In this document: one piece after another, positions 1-8,477 of the stretch
Layout: the number at the start of each line of letters is the position of its first letter
Position numbering within the stretch: position 1 is the first letter of the stretch
Assembly (NCBI GenBank): GCA_026786065.1
Contig: JAJAYS010000127.1
Span: 1 to 23,964, forward strand
DNA from: Polaromonas sp.
Lineage (GTDB): Bacteria; Pseudomonadota; Gammaproteobacteria; Burkholderiales; Burkholderiaceae_C
Direction of reading: 5' to 3'
DNA: 23,964 nucleotides
Position numbers and translations under genes: made by a program
The notes under the pieces: generated by a model
What the model was told of the DNA's origin: nothing
Databases searched by the model: none
The model's input: the letters and a program-made list of their open reading frames with translations, nothing else

Positions 1-2
1 CA

Positions 3-635
3 TCCCTTCGCGGGGCGGGCGGCCGGGGGGGGCCGGCTACGGCGACCACAGCGCCACCCCCACGCACCCCGCTGACTACGCCGCGCGCCGGGCGGGCCGC
101 CGCCGGTGCGGCGCTCTGGCAGGTCGGTGCGCCGCAGGCGCTGTATGCCGACGCGCCCGCCAAAACCAGCCCGGCGCACTGGCTGATCCTCGGCGAAACG
201 CCGGCCGCCAGTCTGCAGCCAGACGGCGGCTTCGATGCGCTGGCCGGCGAAACCGGAACCCTGCTCGGCAACATGCTGCGTGCGGCGCGCCTGCCGTCCG
301 CGGCGTCGGTGCTGTTCGTGCCGTTGGCGCGGCTGCTGCCGAGCAGTCCGGCGCAGTCCGGGCTGGCCGACGCGCTGGCACCGCTGCTGGCCGAAACCCG
401 GCCCGACATCGTGCTGCTGATGGGCCGTCTGGCCGCCCAGGCCGCGCTGACCACCGACGAGCCGCTCGGCCATTTGCGCGGCCGGGTACACCGGCTGCAC
501 GGTTGCGCCGCCGTACTGACCTACGACGCCGCGCATTTGCTGCGCAACCCGGACAACAAGGCCAGAGCCTGGGATGACCTGTGCCTGGCAACGCAGTTCG
601 CTGGTAACCTGCCACCGTCTCCCGGCAGAGCCTGA
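3..635 (+). CDS. Uracil-DNA glycosylase, family 4-like (3' part, 5' end outside window)
   Basis: The frame is open from the window edge to a TGA at 633-635, giving 210 visible residues. It resembles the catalytic domain of family 4 (Fe-S) uracil-DNA glycosylases, which remove uracil from DNA. The first 40 or so residues are a Pro/Ala/Thr-rich linker. Then come LILGETPA (position of the family GEAPG motif), a GTLLGNML segment (family GxLLxxML), the DIVLLMGRLAAQAL-type strand-helix, PLGHLRGRVH, and LTYDAAHLLRNP where the family usually has HPAYLLRNP. Both catalytic motifs are therefore altered (GEAPG to GETPA, HPA to DAA). The Fe-S cysteines would lie upstream, outside the window. In related genomes this gene follows tsaB/rimI, which cannot be checked here. 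It may have weak or no glycosylase activity; that is inference from the motifs. Confidence 0.75.
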   Translation, partial: SLRGAGGRGGPATATTAPPPRTPLTTPRAGRAAAGAALWQVGAPQALYADAPAKTSPAHWLILGETPAASLQPDGGFDALAGETGTLLGNMLRAARLPSAASVLFVPLARLLPSSPAQSGLADALAPLLAETRPDIVLLMGRLAAQAALTTDEPLGHLRGRVHRLHGCAAVLTYDAAHLLRNPDNKARAWDDLCLATQFAGNLPPSPGRA

Positions 636-1359
636 CACCCGGCCGCCTCGCCCAGCGCGCACACCGTGTGGCCGGCTAGCGCATTGGCGCCAGTGCAAGT
701 CAGTGCAAGGCCATCCATTGTTTCGTCCCGATGAAGTGTTCATTTTCAGTTCAGGTCGAACGGACTAAGAAGTTCATATTCCCAAGGGCCGGATTAATAG
801 ACCAGCGCGGAGGCGACGGGAAGGCCAGCGCGGGCGTCAGCGAGTCCTGTGCAAGGCCAGCGCAAACGCGGTGCAAACCCAGTACGTTGCCGCCAACGTG
901 AGGTCAGCAGGAGTTCAGTGCGAAACCAATTTGTCCACATGGCTATTGCGCCACCTCGCCACTCGCCCAACCCCGACGCCGCCCTGAGCCGGGTCCGCGC
1001 GCCGGAAAAGCCAGCACCGACCCAGCGCGCCCCCCGGAGACATTTCTGTCACGGCTTCTGCGCAACAAGGCTCTGCGATTTCGTTGTTTTAAACCCCGTT
1101 CGTTGACCTTCTGTGGTTTTCGCTTACCGGCGACACAGCGATTCGTTGGTTTTTTGAGATAACCCCCGCAACTCGTAAGTGATTGCAAGCGACGGCCTAC
1201 GCGGCATGACGTTTGCATTATTGAACGCAGTCGGCATCGTGGACCAAGAGGAGGAGAAGCATTCCGCAAGGCGTGCAAACGAGGATCCCGAGTCGCCTGA
1301 AGGCGACCATGCCGACCCCTTGACCCCCGCTACGGCGGGGGGTCCTGCGGTCAGGGCCT

Positions 1360-1403
1360 TTTGCATAACTCCGGTTGATCCGTGCCGCAGGGGGTTATGC
1401 AAA
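1360..1403. repeat. Near-perfect 13-bp inverted repeat upstream of pyrF
   Basis: TTTGCATAACTCC (1360-1372) faces GGGGTTATGCAAA (1391-1403), with one mismatch in 13 positions and an 18-base spacer. A hairpin, a regulator site or a pair of facing transposon-type ends are all possible. No transposase is nearby and the spacing to pyrF (about 180 bases) is long for an operator. Confidence 0.6.
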
Positions 1404-1572
1404 TGGTTTCCAGAACCCGATTCGATTTTTAGCGCCACGGCGCACCCGGTTTCCAAGGTGTCTCCGGCAGAGGGACGGGGCGGCAGCAACAGACAGGCAG
1501 ACCATCAACCAGCCTGTTGCAACACCAGCCGCCAGGGGCTTTGTCGGACGATTTTTATCATGGCGTTCCCCG

Positions 1573-1585
1573 TAAAATCCGCGCC
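1573..1585 (+). promoter_or_regulatory. Candidate -10 box directly before the pyrF start (leaderless mRNA?)
   Basis: TAAAAT at 1573-1578 lies 7 bases before the ATG at 1586, and there is no purine-rich ribosome binding site in between. This is the spacing expected if transcription starts at or next to the ATG. No good -35 hexamer is visible 16-18 bases upstream, so the call is tentative. Confidence 0.35.
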
Positions 1586-2416
1586 ATGACTTTTCTTGCG
1601 ATGCTGCACGCAGCGACGGCCAAAAATGGCTCCATGCTGTGTGTCGGCCTCGACCCGGACCCATCCCGCTTTCCGGATTCGCTGCGCGGCGACGCCAGCC
1701 GAATCTACGACTTCTGCGCCGCCATCGTCGATGCCACCGCCGACCTGGTCATCGCCTTCAAGCCGCAAATTGCCTGGTTCGCCGCGCACCGCGCCGAAAC
1801 CCAGCTCGAACTGCTGATTGCGCACATGCGCCGCTCGGCGCCCGGCGTGCCGGTGATCCTCGACGCCAAGCGCGGCGACATCGGCAGCACCGCCGCGCAA
1901 TACGCCATCGAAGCCTTCGAGCGTTATGGCGCCGACGCGGTCACGCTGTCGCCTTTCATGGGCTTCGATTCGGTCGCGCCCTACCTGGCGCACCATGGCA
2001 AAGGCGCGTTTTTGCTATGCCGCACATCAAATCCGGGCGGCGACGACCTGCAAAACCAGCGCCTGGCCGAGGTCGAAGGCCAGCTCCGGCTCTACGAACA
2101 CATTGCGCAACTGGCGCAGGGGCCGTGGAACACCAATGGCCAGCTCGGGCTGGTCGTCGGCGCGACCTACCCGCGCGAGATTGAGCGGGTGCGCGCGCTG
2201 GCACCCACGCTGCCGCTGCTGATTCCGGGCATCGGCGCGCAGGGTGGCGACGCGCTTGCCACTGTGCAGGCTGGCTGGCGCGCCGATGCGCCGATCATCG
2301 TCAACGCGTCCCGCAGCGTACTTTATGCCGCAGGGTCGGGCGACTTCGCGGTCGCCGCCCGGCGCGAGGCCCTGCTGCTGCGCGATAGCTTGCAGGCCGC
2401 CCGGCACCAGGCGTAG
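1586..2416 (+). CDS. pyrF: Orotidine 5'-phosphate decarboxylase (class 2)
   Basis: This enzyme makes UMP from OMP, the last step of de novo pyrimidine synthesis, in the cytoplasm. The 276-residue product fits the class-2 family length (about 270). Visible motifs are LCVGLDPDP near the N-terminus, AFKPQIAWF (residues 58-66) and the catalytic LDAKRGDIGSTA with Lys95, followed by LSPFMGFDS and, near the end, IPGIGAQGGD and IIVNASRS, which bind the phosphate. The ATG at 1586 is chosen because homology starts there (MTFLAMLHAA); an upstream in-frame start at 1517 would add 23 unrelated residues. There is no Shine-Dalgarno sequence, and a TAAAAT box sits just upstream. It appears to be a single-gene unit. 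Confidence 0.95.
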   Translation: MTFLAMLHAATAKNGSMLCVGLDPDPSRFPDSLRGDASRIYDFCAAIVDATADLVIAFKPQIAWFAAHRAETQLELLIAHMRRSAPGVPVILDAKRGDIGSTAAQYAIEAFERYGADAVTLSPFMGFDSVAPYLAHHGKGAFLLCRTSNPGGDDLQNQRLAEVEGQLRLYEHIAQLAQGPWNTNGQLGLVVGATYPREIERVRALAPTLPLLIPGIGAQGGDALATVQAGWRADAPIIVNASRSVLYAAGSGDFAVAARREALLLRDSLQAARHQA

Positions 2417-2806
2417 TTGCCCGAGCCCGCTGTGGGCCGATCCTCGCCGCTCCTTTCCTCTCCTTTCCGCTCCGGCCGATCCCTGCCGATGCCTGCCGAT
2501 GCCTGCCGACAAAAATGTCGCCCTGCTGCGCCGTCGACCGGTGACCAAAGCCCCCTTCCCGCCGCCCGAATAGCGGCCTGCAGAATCGAAAAACGACTCC
2601 TTTTGACCACACAAACGCCGCAACTTTCCCACACCAAAAACAGAATTTCTAAAACGAAAGAATGCAAATAAGCGGTCTTCACGTCATCTTGTAGTCCCTT
2701 GCCTACACGACGTAACAAGTGACACGCCACACGCCATTTTTGTTGCAGGTCTGGCTGCGAGGCAACCCTAAAGTCGGGCTGTCAAACAAAAAACGAGGGT
2801 GGGGAT
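2417..2806. other. Intergenic stretch with short tandem repeat
   Basis: 390 bases between pyrF and the DUF1800 gene. It starts with a C/T-rich tract (2440-2480) and three tandem 10-base units of the type CCTGCCGATG at 2481-2510, and becomes A-rich from about 2580. The upstream region of the DUF1800 gene ends in GGTGGGG at 2799-2805, just before the ATG, a usable ribosome binding site. No gene was recognised and no clear promoter hexamer pair was found. Confidence 0.55.
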
Positions 2807-4654
2807 ATGGAGCGAAAAGAAACGGTCCGCGACCAGACGGTCGCGGACCCGGGCGCAAGGTCGCCCGGAAATCTGGCGGGCCTGGCGATCGCCAGCACCG
2901 CATGGCTTGCAGCCTGCGGTGGCGGTGGCGGTGGCGGTTCCGATGGCGGCCAGGCCAGCGCTGTGGCCGGCAGTTCGGCTACTGCGGGGTTGGGTACGGC
3001 GGTGGCCGGTTACCAGCATGCGGTGCCTGCGTCCGACAACGACGCTGCGCGCTTTCTGCAGCAGGCGCAGTTCAGCGCCAGCGACGCCGAGATCGCCGCC
3101 GTGCGCGATCAGGGCTACGCCGCCTGGCTGTCGGCCAAACTCAATGCACCGGCCACGCAAAGCGCGGTGGACTGGCAGGTTAGCCGGGGCTACACCGCCG
3201 TCGATACCCGCAACTTTTTCGACCACACCTATGTGGCCGATTTCGCGCTCTGGAACCAACTTATCAAGTCAGGCGACGCGGTGAGGAAGCGGCTGGCGCT
3301 GGCGCTGTCCGAATTCTTCGTGATGTCGATGAACGGTCAGGACTTCGAGTTTCGCGGCTTCGCCAGCGGGCACTACTGGGATCTGCTGGTCAAGGGCACG
3401 CGCGGCAACTTTCGCAGCCTGCTTGAAGAGGTCACGCTAAGGCCGTCGATGGGCGATTTCCTCAACACCCGTGGCAGCCAGAATGAAGACAGCCAGGGCC
3501 GGCTGCCCGACGAGAACTACGCCCGCGAGGTTATGCAGCTGTTCACGATCGGCCTGCACGAGCTGAACATCGACGGCACTGAAAAGCTCGCCGAAGACGG
3601 CAGCAAGCGGCCCAGCTATGTGCAGTCCGACGTCAGCAACCTGGCGCGGGTCTTCACCGGATGGAACTTCGACTCCATCGGCAACGTCAACACCACGGTT
3701 TACTACGCCACCAACAGCCGCGTCATCGGCAGCTATCAGCGCGCCCAGCGGCCGATGACGCTGACCGAAAGCCGGCACAGCACGCTGACCGCGACCTTCC
3801 TCGGCGCCACGGTGCCGGCCAACACCGGCGGTGTTCAGGCGCTGAAGATCGGCCTGGACACGCTGTTCAACCATCCAAACGTCGGCCCGTTCTTTGGCCG
3901 GCAGATGATCCAGCGCCTGGTCACCAGCAACCCGAGTCCGGCGTATGTTGCGCGGGTCGCCGCCGTGTTCAACAACAACGGCGAGGGCGTGCGCGGCGAC
4001 TTGAAGTCGGTCTTTGCGGCGGTACTGCTCGACAACGAGGCGCGCGGCGCGGCCGGGCTGACCGACCCAAGCTTTGGCAAAGTGCGCGAGCCGATGGTGC
4101 GCTTCGTGCAATGGGCCCGCACCTTCGGGCTGGAGTCGGCGGCCGGCAGCTGGAAGCTCGAATCTCTGGCCAACAACAGCGCGCAGCTCGGCCAGAGTCC
4201 GCTGCGTGCCGGCTCGGTGTTCAACTTTTTTCGCCCCGGCTATGTGCCGCCTTCCACCGCGCTGGCGGCCAGCAAAAAGGTCGCGCCGGAGTTTCAGATC
4301 GTCAACGAAAGCACCGTCGGCGGTTACCTCAACTTCATGCAGAACTGCATTCGCAACGGCTTCAATGCCTACTCGCCGGATGTGCCCGAGTTGAACTACC
4401 AGAACCCGGTGCGCGACCTGGTAGCCAGTTACGCCAGCGTGCTGCCGCTGGTGCTGGATGCGGCCGCGCTGGTCGCCAAGCTCAACTTGCTGCTGTGCGC
4501 CGGCCAGTTGCCGGCCGCCAGCGTCAGCCTGATGGTCAACGCCCTGAACGCTACGCCGGTGACGGCCGCCAGCGCCAGCAACCTCAAGCTCGACCGCGTT
4601 GCCGCGGCGGTGTTGATGGTGATGGCCTCTGGCAGCTACCTGGTTCAGAAATAA
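2807..4654 (+). CDS. DUF1800 family protein, predicted lipoprotein
   Basis: A 615-residue protein of the DUF1800 family, whose biochemical role is not established. The N-terminus has a Leu/Ala-rich export segment ending in LAAC (Cys37), a lipobox, followed by seven glycines, so it is probably a membrane-anchored lipoprotein outside the cytoplasm. Family-type segments include DNDAARFLQQAQFS (near residue 76), the LPDENYAREVMQLFTIGLHEL block (about 230-250), LARVFTGWNF, HPNVGPFFGRQMIQRLVTSNP and SVFNFFRPGYVPP. The ATG at 2807 has GGTGGGG just before it. The DUF1501 gene follows after 48 bases in the same direction; the two families are commonly neighbours, so the pair probably acts together. 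The family is recognised with confidence, the function is not. Confidence 0.88.
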   Translation: MERKETVRDQTVADPGARSPGNLAGLAIASTAWLAACGGGGGGGSDGGQASAVAGSSATAGLGTAVAGYQHAVPASDNDAARFLQQAQFSASDAEIAAVRDQGYAAWLSAKLNAPATQSAVDWQVSRGYTAVDTRNFFDHTYVADFALWNQLIKSGDAVRKRLALALSEFFVMSMNGQDFEFRGFASGHYWDLLVKGTRGNFRSLLEEVTLRPSMGDFLNTRGSQNEDSQGRLPDENYAREVMQLFTIGLHELNIDGTEKLAEDGSKRPSYVQSDVSNLARVFTGWNFDSIGNVNTTVYYATNSRVIGSYQRAQRPMTLTESRHSTLTATFLGATVPANTGGVQALKIGLDTLFNHPNVGPFFGRQMIQRLVTSNPSPAYVARVAAVFNNNGEGVRGDLKSVFAAVLLDNEARGAAGLTDPSFGKVREPMVRFVQWARTFGLESAAGSWKLESLANNSAQLGQSPLRAGSVFNFFRPGYVPPSTALAASKKVAPEFQIVNESTVGGYLNFMQNCIRNGFNAYSPDVPELNYQNPVRDLVASYASVLPLVLDAAALVAKLNLLLCAGQLPAASVSLMVNALNATPVTAASASNLKLDRVAAAVLMVMASGSYLVQK

Positions 4655-4702
4655 CCGTGCGGCCGGCACACCAACCCAGCCTTTGAATCGGGACCCAAAG
4701 CC

Positions 4703-6136
4703 ATGAATCTGATCGATCCGAAGCGGCATTCGCGCCGCGCCTTCTTGCGCCGCACCAGCCAGCTTGCACTGAGCGGCGCCGCGCTGCCGTTCGCACTGAA
4801 CCTCGCCGCGCTGGGCGAGGCTGCGGCCTTCGACGCGACCGACTACAAGGCGCTGGTCTGCGTGTTTCTGCGCGGAGGCAACGACTATGCCAACACCGTC
4901 GTCACCTATGACGACGCCAGCTACAACCCGTACAGCGCGGTACGCGGCAACATCGCGATTGCCAAGGCCTCGCTGGGCGGCACGCTGCTGAACCCTTTGA
5001 GCGCCTTGCCGGGCGGACGGCAATACGCGCTGAACCCGGCAATGACCGGTTTGGCCAACCTGTTCAATATTGGCGCGGCAGCGGTGCAGCTCAACGTCGG
5101 CCCGCTGGTGGCGCCGTTGACGCGCGTCGGCTTCAGTGGCAGCGACCGGAGAAGTTTTCCGATTCCCCCCAGCCTGTTCTCGCACAACGACCAGCAGTCG
5201 CTGTGGCAGTCGTCGTCACCTGAAGGCTCGACTGTCGGCTGGGGCGGCAACCTCGGCGACCTGGCGCTGTCGGCCAATGGCAGCGCGCTGTTCACCTGCA
5301 TCTCGGTCAGTGGCAACGCGGTTTTCCTGTCGGGCGACAGTGCGCTTCAGTACCAGATCGGCACCAGCAACGCCGTCAAGATCGCCAGCGTGACCGGCAG
5401 CGTCTATGGCTCGAACGCGGTGCAGGGCGCGATCAGCACGCTGGTGCAGGCCAGCAGCACCCAGGTGCTGGAAAACGAATATAACGCCGTCACGCGGCGC
5501 GCCATTGCGGCTGAAACGCAAATCAGCGCCGCGCTGGCCGGCAACCCGGCGGCCAATGCGCCGTTCAACACCTTCACCGCCGGTAACCCGCTGGCCGAGC
5601 AGCTGCGCATGGTGACCCGCATCATTGCGTCTCGCACGGCGCTGGGCAGCAAGCGGCAGGTGTTCTTCGTCACGCTCGACGGCTTTGACCACCATGACGA
5701 CCTGACCACCAAACACCCGGTGCTGCTGGGGCAGTTGAGCAGTGCGCTCAGCGAGTTTTACGCCGCCACGCAAGCGCTGGGGGTGGCGGGGCAGGTCACG
5801 GCATTCACCGCATCGGACTTCGGCCGCACTCTGTCGTCCAATGGCGACGGCTCCGACCACGGCTGGGGCAACCACCACCTGATGGTGGGCGGGGCGGTGC
5901 GCGGCCGGACCTTTTACGGCGCCGCGCCGCCGGTCAGCGTCGGCAACACCGGCGCGCCGGAAGACCAGTGGCACATCGGCCAGGGGCGGTTGTTGCCCAG
6001 CACCTCGGTGGACCAGTACGCCGCCACGCTGGCGCGCTGGTTCGGCGTGGCCGAGAGCGAGCTGGCCGGCATCCTGCCGAACCTCGGCCGCTTCGGCGGC
6101 GCCGGCTACCCGGGCAACCTCGGCTTCATGGGCTGA
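4703..6136 (+). CDS. DUF1501 family protein with Tat signal
   Basis: A 477-residue DUF1501 protein, a family related to the sulfatase/alkaline-phosphatase fold. Residues 10-17 (SRRAFLRR) followed by a mildly hydrophobic stretch ending around EAAA form a twin-arginine export signal, so the protein is probably exported folded, perhaps with a bound metal. Family-type motifs are CVFLRGGNDYANTV (about residues 53-66), SLFSHNDQQ, FVTLDGFDHHDD, FTASDFGRTL, and DHGWGNHHLMVGG. It follows the DUF1800 gene by 48 bases and is likely cotranscribed with it. The gene ends 21 bases from the convergent lldP stop. The natural substrate is not predictable from sequence. Confidence 0.88.
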   Translation: MNLIDPKRHSRRAFLRRTSQLALSGAALPFALNLAALGEAAAFDATDYKALVCVFLRGGNDYANTVVTYDDASYNPYSAVRGNIAIAKASLGGTLLNPLSALPGGRQYALNPAMTGLANLFNIGAAAVQLNVGPLVAPLTRVGFSGSDRRSFPIPPSLFSHNDQQSLWQSSSPEGSTVGWGGNLGDLALSANGSALFTCISVSGNAVFLSGDSALQYQIGTSNAVKIASVTGSVYGSNAVQGAISTLVQASSTQVLENEYNAVTRRAIAAETQISAALAGNPAANAPFNTFTAGNPLAEQLRMVTRIIASRTALGSKRQVFFVTLDGFDHHDDLTTKHPVLLGQLSSALSEFYAATQALGVAGQVTAFTASDFGRTLSSNGDGSDHGWGNHHLMVGGAVRGRTFYGAAPPVSVGNTGAPEDQWHIGQGRLLPSTSVDQYAATLARWFGVAESELAGILPNLGRFGGAGYPGNLGFMG

Positions 6137-6157
6137 CCGGCGCCAACGCGCACACGG

Positions 6158-7945
6158 TCAGCGCACCACCATCGCGGTAAACGGCCACACATAGGCCTGC
6201 AGCGTCACCAGACCGCCGACCAGGCAAGCCAGCGCGACTGAATGCCAGAACACAAAGCGCAGGATGTCGCCCTCGTGGTTGAACCAGCGGGTGGCGGTGG
6301 AGGCAACGACGATCGACTGCGCATCAATCATCTTGCCCATCACGCCGCCCGAGCTGTTGGCCGCGCCCATCAGGTTGGGCGACAGGCCGAGCTGCTCGGC
6401 CGCAACCTTCTGCATGCCGCCGAACAGCACGTTGGACGCGGTATCCGAGCCGGTCAGCGCGACGCCGAGCCAGCCCATCAGCGTGCCGAAGAAGGGGTAG
6501 AACACACCAGTGTTGGCAAAGGCCAGGCCCAGCGTCGTGTCGGTGCCGGAGAAGCGCGTCAGCGTGCCGAGGGCCAGCATCAGCACGATGGTCAGCAGCG
6601 AATAGCGCACCAGCACCAGCGTGCGGCCAAAGGTCTTGAGCAGCTGCAGCGGGTGGTACTTCATCACCAGCCCGCCAACGATGGCGGACAGCAAAATGCC
6701 AGTTCCGGTGGCCGACAGCAGCGCTAACGTATACACCGCCGCCTCGTTGGTCGGCTTGGGCACCACCGGCGGCATTTTCTGAACCAGATTGTGCAGGCCG
6801 CTGATCGGAAAGGTGGGCGCAAAAATGCTGTTCAGTGCGGCCTTGACCGGCGGCAGGCCCCAGACGAAAACGAACACCGTCAGGATGGCCCACGGCGTCC
6901 AGGCTCGGATGATGTCGGCGCGCGAATGGCGCGGGACGGCCGCTTGTGCGGCAAATCCAGCCTGCGCCGCGCTGCGCTCGCCGACTCTGGGCGCGAATGT
7001 TTTTGGGGAGGCCGTGGCGGCGAAGGCTGTGGTTTTTGCAGCGGCCGCGTGCAAGACCGGGTCCGGCGCCATGTCGTCGCGGCTGTTGTCCACCCGGCCC
7101 TGCAGCGAGGTCGAGGTCCAGATGCGCTTGGGATGCCAGACTTTCAAAAACCCGACCAGCGAGGCCATCGAAACGATGGCTGCAATCACATCGACCAACT
7201 CCGGGCCGATGTAGTTGGACACCAGAAACTGCGACAGCGCAAAGGTCGCGCCGGTCACCAGAATCGCCGGCCAGATTTCCATCATCGCCTTGCGTCCGGC
7301 AAAGACCCAGATCAGCCAGAACGGCACCAGCAACGAGAAAAACGGCAGTTGCCGGCCGACCATCTGCGACAGCGCCATCACGTCGTAGTTGTGCACCCGG
7401 GCCAGCGTGATGATCGGCGTGCCGAGCGCGCCGAAGGCCACCGGCGCGGTGTTGGCAATCAGGCTCAGGCCCGACGCGGCCAGCGGTGAGAAGCCCAGTC
7501 CAATCAGAATTGCGGCCGTCACCGCCACAGGCGTGCCGAAACCGGCCGCGCCTTCAAAAAATGCACCGAAGGCAAAGGCGATCAGCAGCAGTTGCAAGCG
7601 CCGGTCCTGGGAGATGCCGGCAATCGAGTCCTGCAGGATCTTGAAGCTGCCGTTCTGCTCGGTCAGTTGGTGCAAAAAGATGATGTTCAGTACGATCCAG
7701 CCGATAGGCAGCAGCCCGGTCAGCCCACCAAAGAGCGCCGCGTTGCCCGCCATCGAAGCCGGCATGCCATAGGCAAAAATCGCAATCGCCAGCGCCGCCA
7801 GCAAGCCCGCACCGGCCGCCAGGTGCGCCTTCATGTGCAAGAACCCGAGCCCCACCAGCATCACCACCACCGGGATCGCCCCGAGCAGCGTCGAGATGAT
7901 CATGTTGCCGAACGGGTCGTAGATTTGCTGCCAAGTCGTGGGCAT
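6158..7945 (-). CDS. lldP: L-lactate permease (LctP family)
   Basis: An inner-membrane transporter of the lactate permease family that imports L-lactate (and often D-lactate and glycolate) with protons. The 595-residue protein has many hydrophobic segments and the family-typical blocks HLAAGAGLLAALA, FGAFFEGAAGFGTPVAVTAA (128-145) and ANTAPVAFGALGTPIITLA, plus a GSDTASNVLFGGMQ and GAANSSGGVMGKMIDAQSI block near the C-terminus. Residues 271-345 form a long hydrophilic, Ala-rich loop that makes it longer than the usual 550 or so residues. The ATG at 7945 has AGGAA seven bases upstream. No lactate dehydrogenase or LldR-type regulator gene is adjacent, so it is probably transcribed alone. Confidence 0.93.
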   Translation of the reverse strand: MPTTWQQIYDPFGNMIISTLLGAIPVVVMLVGLGFLHMKAHLAAGAGLLAALAIAIFAYGMPASMAGNAALFGGLTGLLPIGWIVLNIIFLHQLTEQNGSFKILQDSIAGISQDRRLQLLLIAFAFGAFFEGAAGFGTPVAVTAAILIGLGFSPLAASGLSLIANTAPVAFGALGTPIITLARVHNYDVMALSQMVGRQLPFFSLLVPFWLIWVFAGRKAMMEIWPAILVTGATFALSQFLVSNYIGPELVDVIAAIVSMASLVGFLKVWHPKRIWTSTSLQGRVDNSRDDMAPDPVLHAAAAKTTAFAATASPKTFAPRVGERSAAQAGFAAQAAVPRHSRADIIRAWTPWAILTVFVFVWGLPPVKAALNSIFAPTFPISGLHNLVQKMPPVVPKPTNEAAVYTLALLSATGTGILLSAIVGGLVMKYHPLQLLKTFGRTLVLVRYSLLTIVLMLALGTLTRFSGTDTTLGLAFANTGVFYPFFGTLMGWLGVALTGSDTASNVLFGGMQKVAAEQLGLSPNLMGAANSSGGVMGKMIDAQSIVVASTATRWFNHEGDILRFVFWHSVALACLVGGLVTLQAYVWPFTAMVVR

Positions 7946-8044
7946 GGGGTTTCCTGCTTGGTTGAACGCGAGACTGGTTGTTTTGCCCCGGCTGCGGCGC
8001 GGCGCGTAAAACCGTCACGTTGGGAGCGCCTGCAGGGGAGAAAG

Positions 8045-8070
8045 ATCAAAGCATGGGAGCGGGCTTTGAT
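8045..8070. promoter_or_regulatory. Inverted repeat ATCAAAGC-N10-GCTTTGAT, possible operator of lldP
   Basis: Perfect 8-base arms at 8045-8052 and 8063-8070, about 100 bases upstream of the lldP start on the minus strand. The arrangement is right for a dimeric regulator site or an mRNA leader hairpin. It does not match an operator consensus that I can name with certainty. Confidence 0.4.
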
Positions 8071-8442
8071 TTGTAGGCGATTGCCTTAAATGGCTGGGCG
8101 AATTCGGGTTAATTTACACGGCGAATGCGTGACCTCCGCTCGGCGTGGGGGTTCGCTATCAGCGCCGCCTCTGGCGATGGCTTGCGCTGTGAAGGGGTGG
8201 CGTTGGCGCCTGACTGGTTGGCGAGAACCCGGTGATACGCCGCCGCGCACGGTCACAAAGTGCGGCCACACACGATGTCAAAAGACATCGACGATCAGGT
8301 CTTTGGGCGGATTGAGCCATGCCCAGGGAAACGAAGTTTTTACCTGCATTCTGCGACCGGGCGCTGGCGTTGCCCGCAAGCGGAGGCTGGTAAGAATCCC
8401 AACCAGGATCCTTCCTCCCCGCCGCCGTAGTTTGAAGTTGAG

Positions 8443-8462
8443 TTGTAGAACAAACGGTACAA
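8443..8462. promoter_or_regulatory. TTGTA-N10-TACAA inverted repeat, candidate autoregulatory site of the YefM-like locus
   Basis: Arms at 8443-8447 and 8458-8462, immediately before the Shine-Dalgarno AGGAG (8466-8470) of the antitoxin remnant. YefM-family antitoxins bind short TGTACA-like palindromes in their own promoters, so position and sequence fit, but the arms are only 5 bases long. Confidence 0.35.
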
Positions 8463-8477
8463 ATCAGGAGCCCCGAT

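Larger units (their letters stand above)
636..1585. other. Long intergenic stretch without a convincing gene
   Basis: About 950 bases between the glycosylase stop and pyrF. Open frames exist on both strands, but none has a recognisable protein, a ribosome binding site with a sensible start, or a consistent codon pattern. The stretch contains AAGGCCAGCGC twice (near 820 and 852), a hairpin with GACCCCCGC at 1322-1330 and GCGGGGGGTC at 1335-1344, and a longer inverted repeat at 1360-1403, listed separately. Around 1080-1180 the sequence becomes T-rich compared with its neighbours. It could hold decayed genes or regulatory DNA. Confidence 0.5.
7946..8477. other. Intergenic region upstream of lldP and the broken toxin-antitoxin locus
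   Basis: About 530 bases between divergent lldP and the YefM-like pseudogene. Visible structures are an inverted repeat at 8045-8070, a perfect hairpin CGATGTC/GACATCG around AAAA at 8273-8290, and a TTGTA...TACAA pair at 8443-8462. Open frames through the region lack recognisable protein character. Confidence 0.5.

Noticed and set aside
1124..1489. Minus-strand frame of 121 codons in the gap before pyrF
   Set aside because: Looks somewhat protein-like (ITYELRGL near its end) but has no ribosome binding site, no known family and crosses the inverted repeat; not enough to call a gene.
2481..2510. Three 10-base tandem units as an iteron or origin
   Set aside because: Too few and too short, no DnaA boxes or replication gene nearby.
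3437..5185. Long open frame (582 codons) on the minus strand
   Set aside because: It lies opposite the clear DUF1800 and DUF1501 genes, crosses the gap between them and is a low-complexity His/Arg/Gln-rich shadow of high-G+C codons.
8273..8290. Hairpin CGATGTC-AAAA-GACATCG as a terminator
   Set aside because: No T run follows on either strand and no gene ends nearby.
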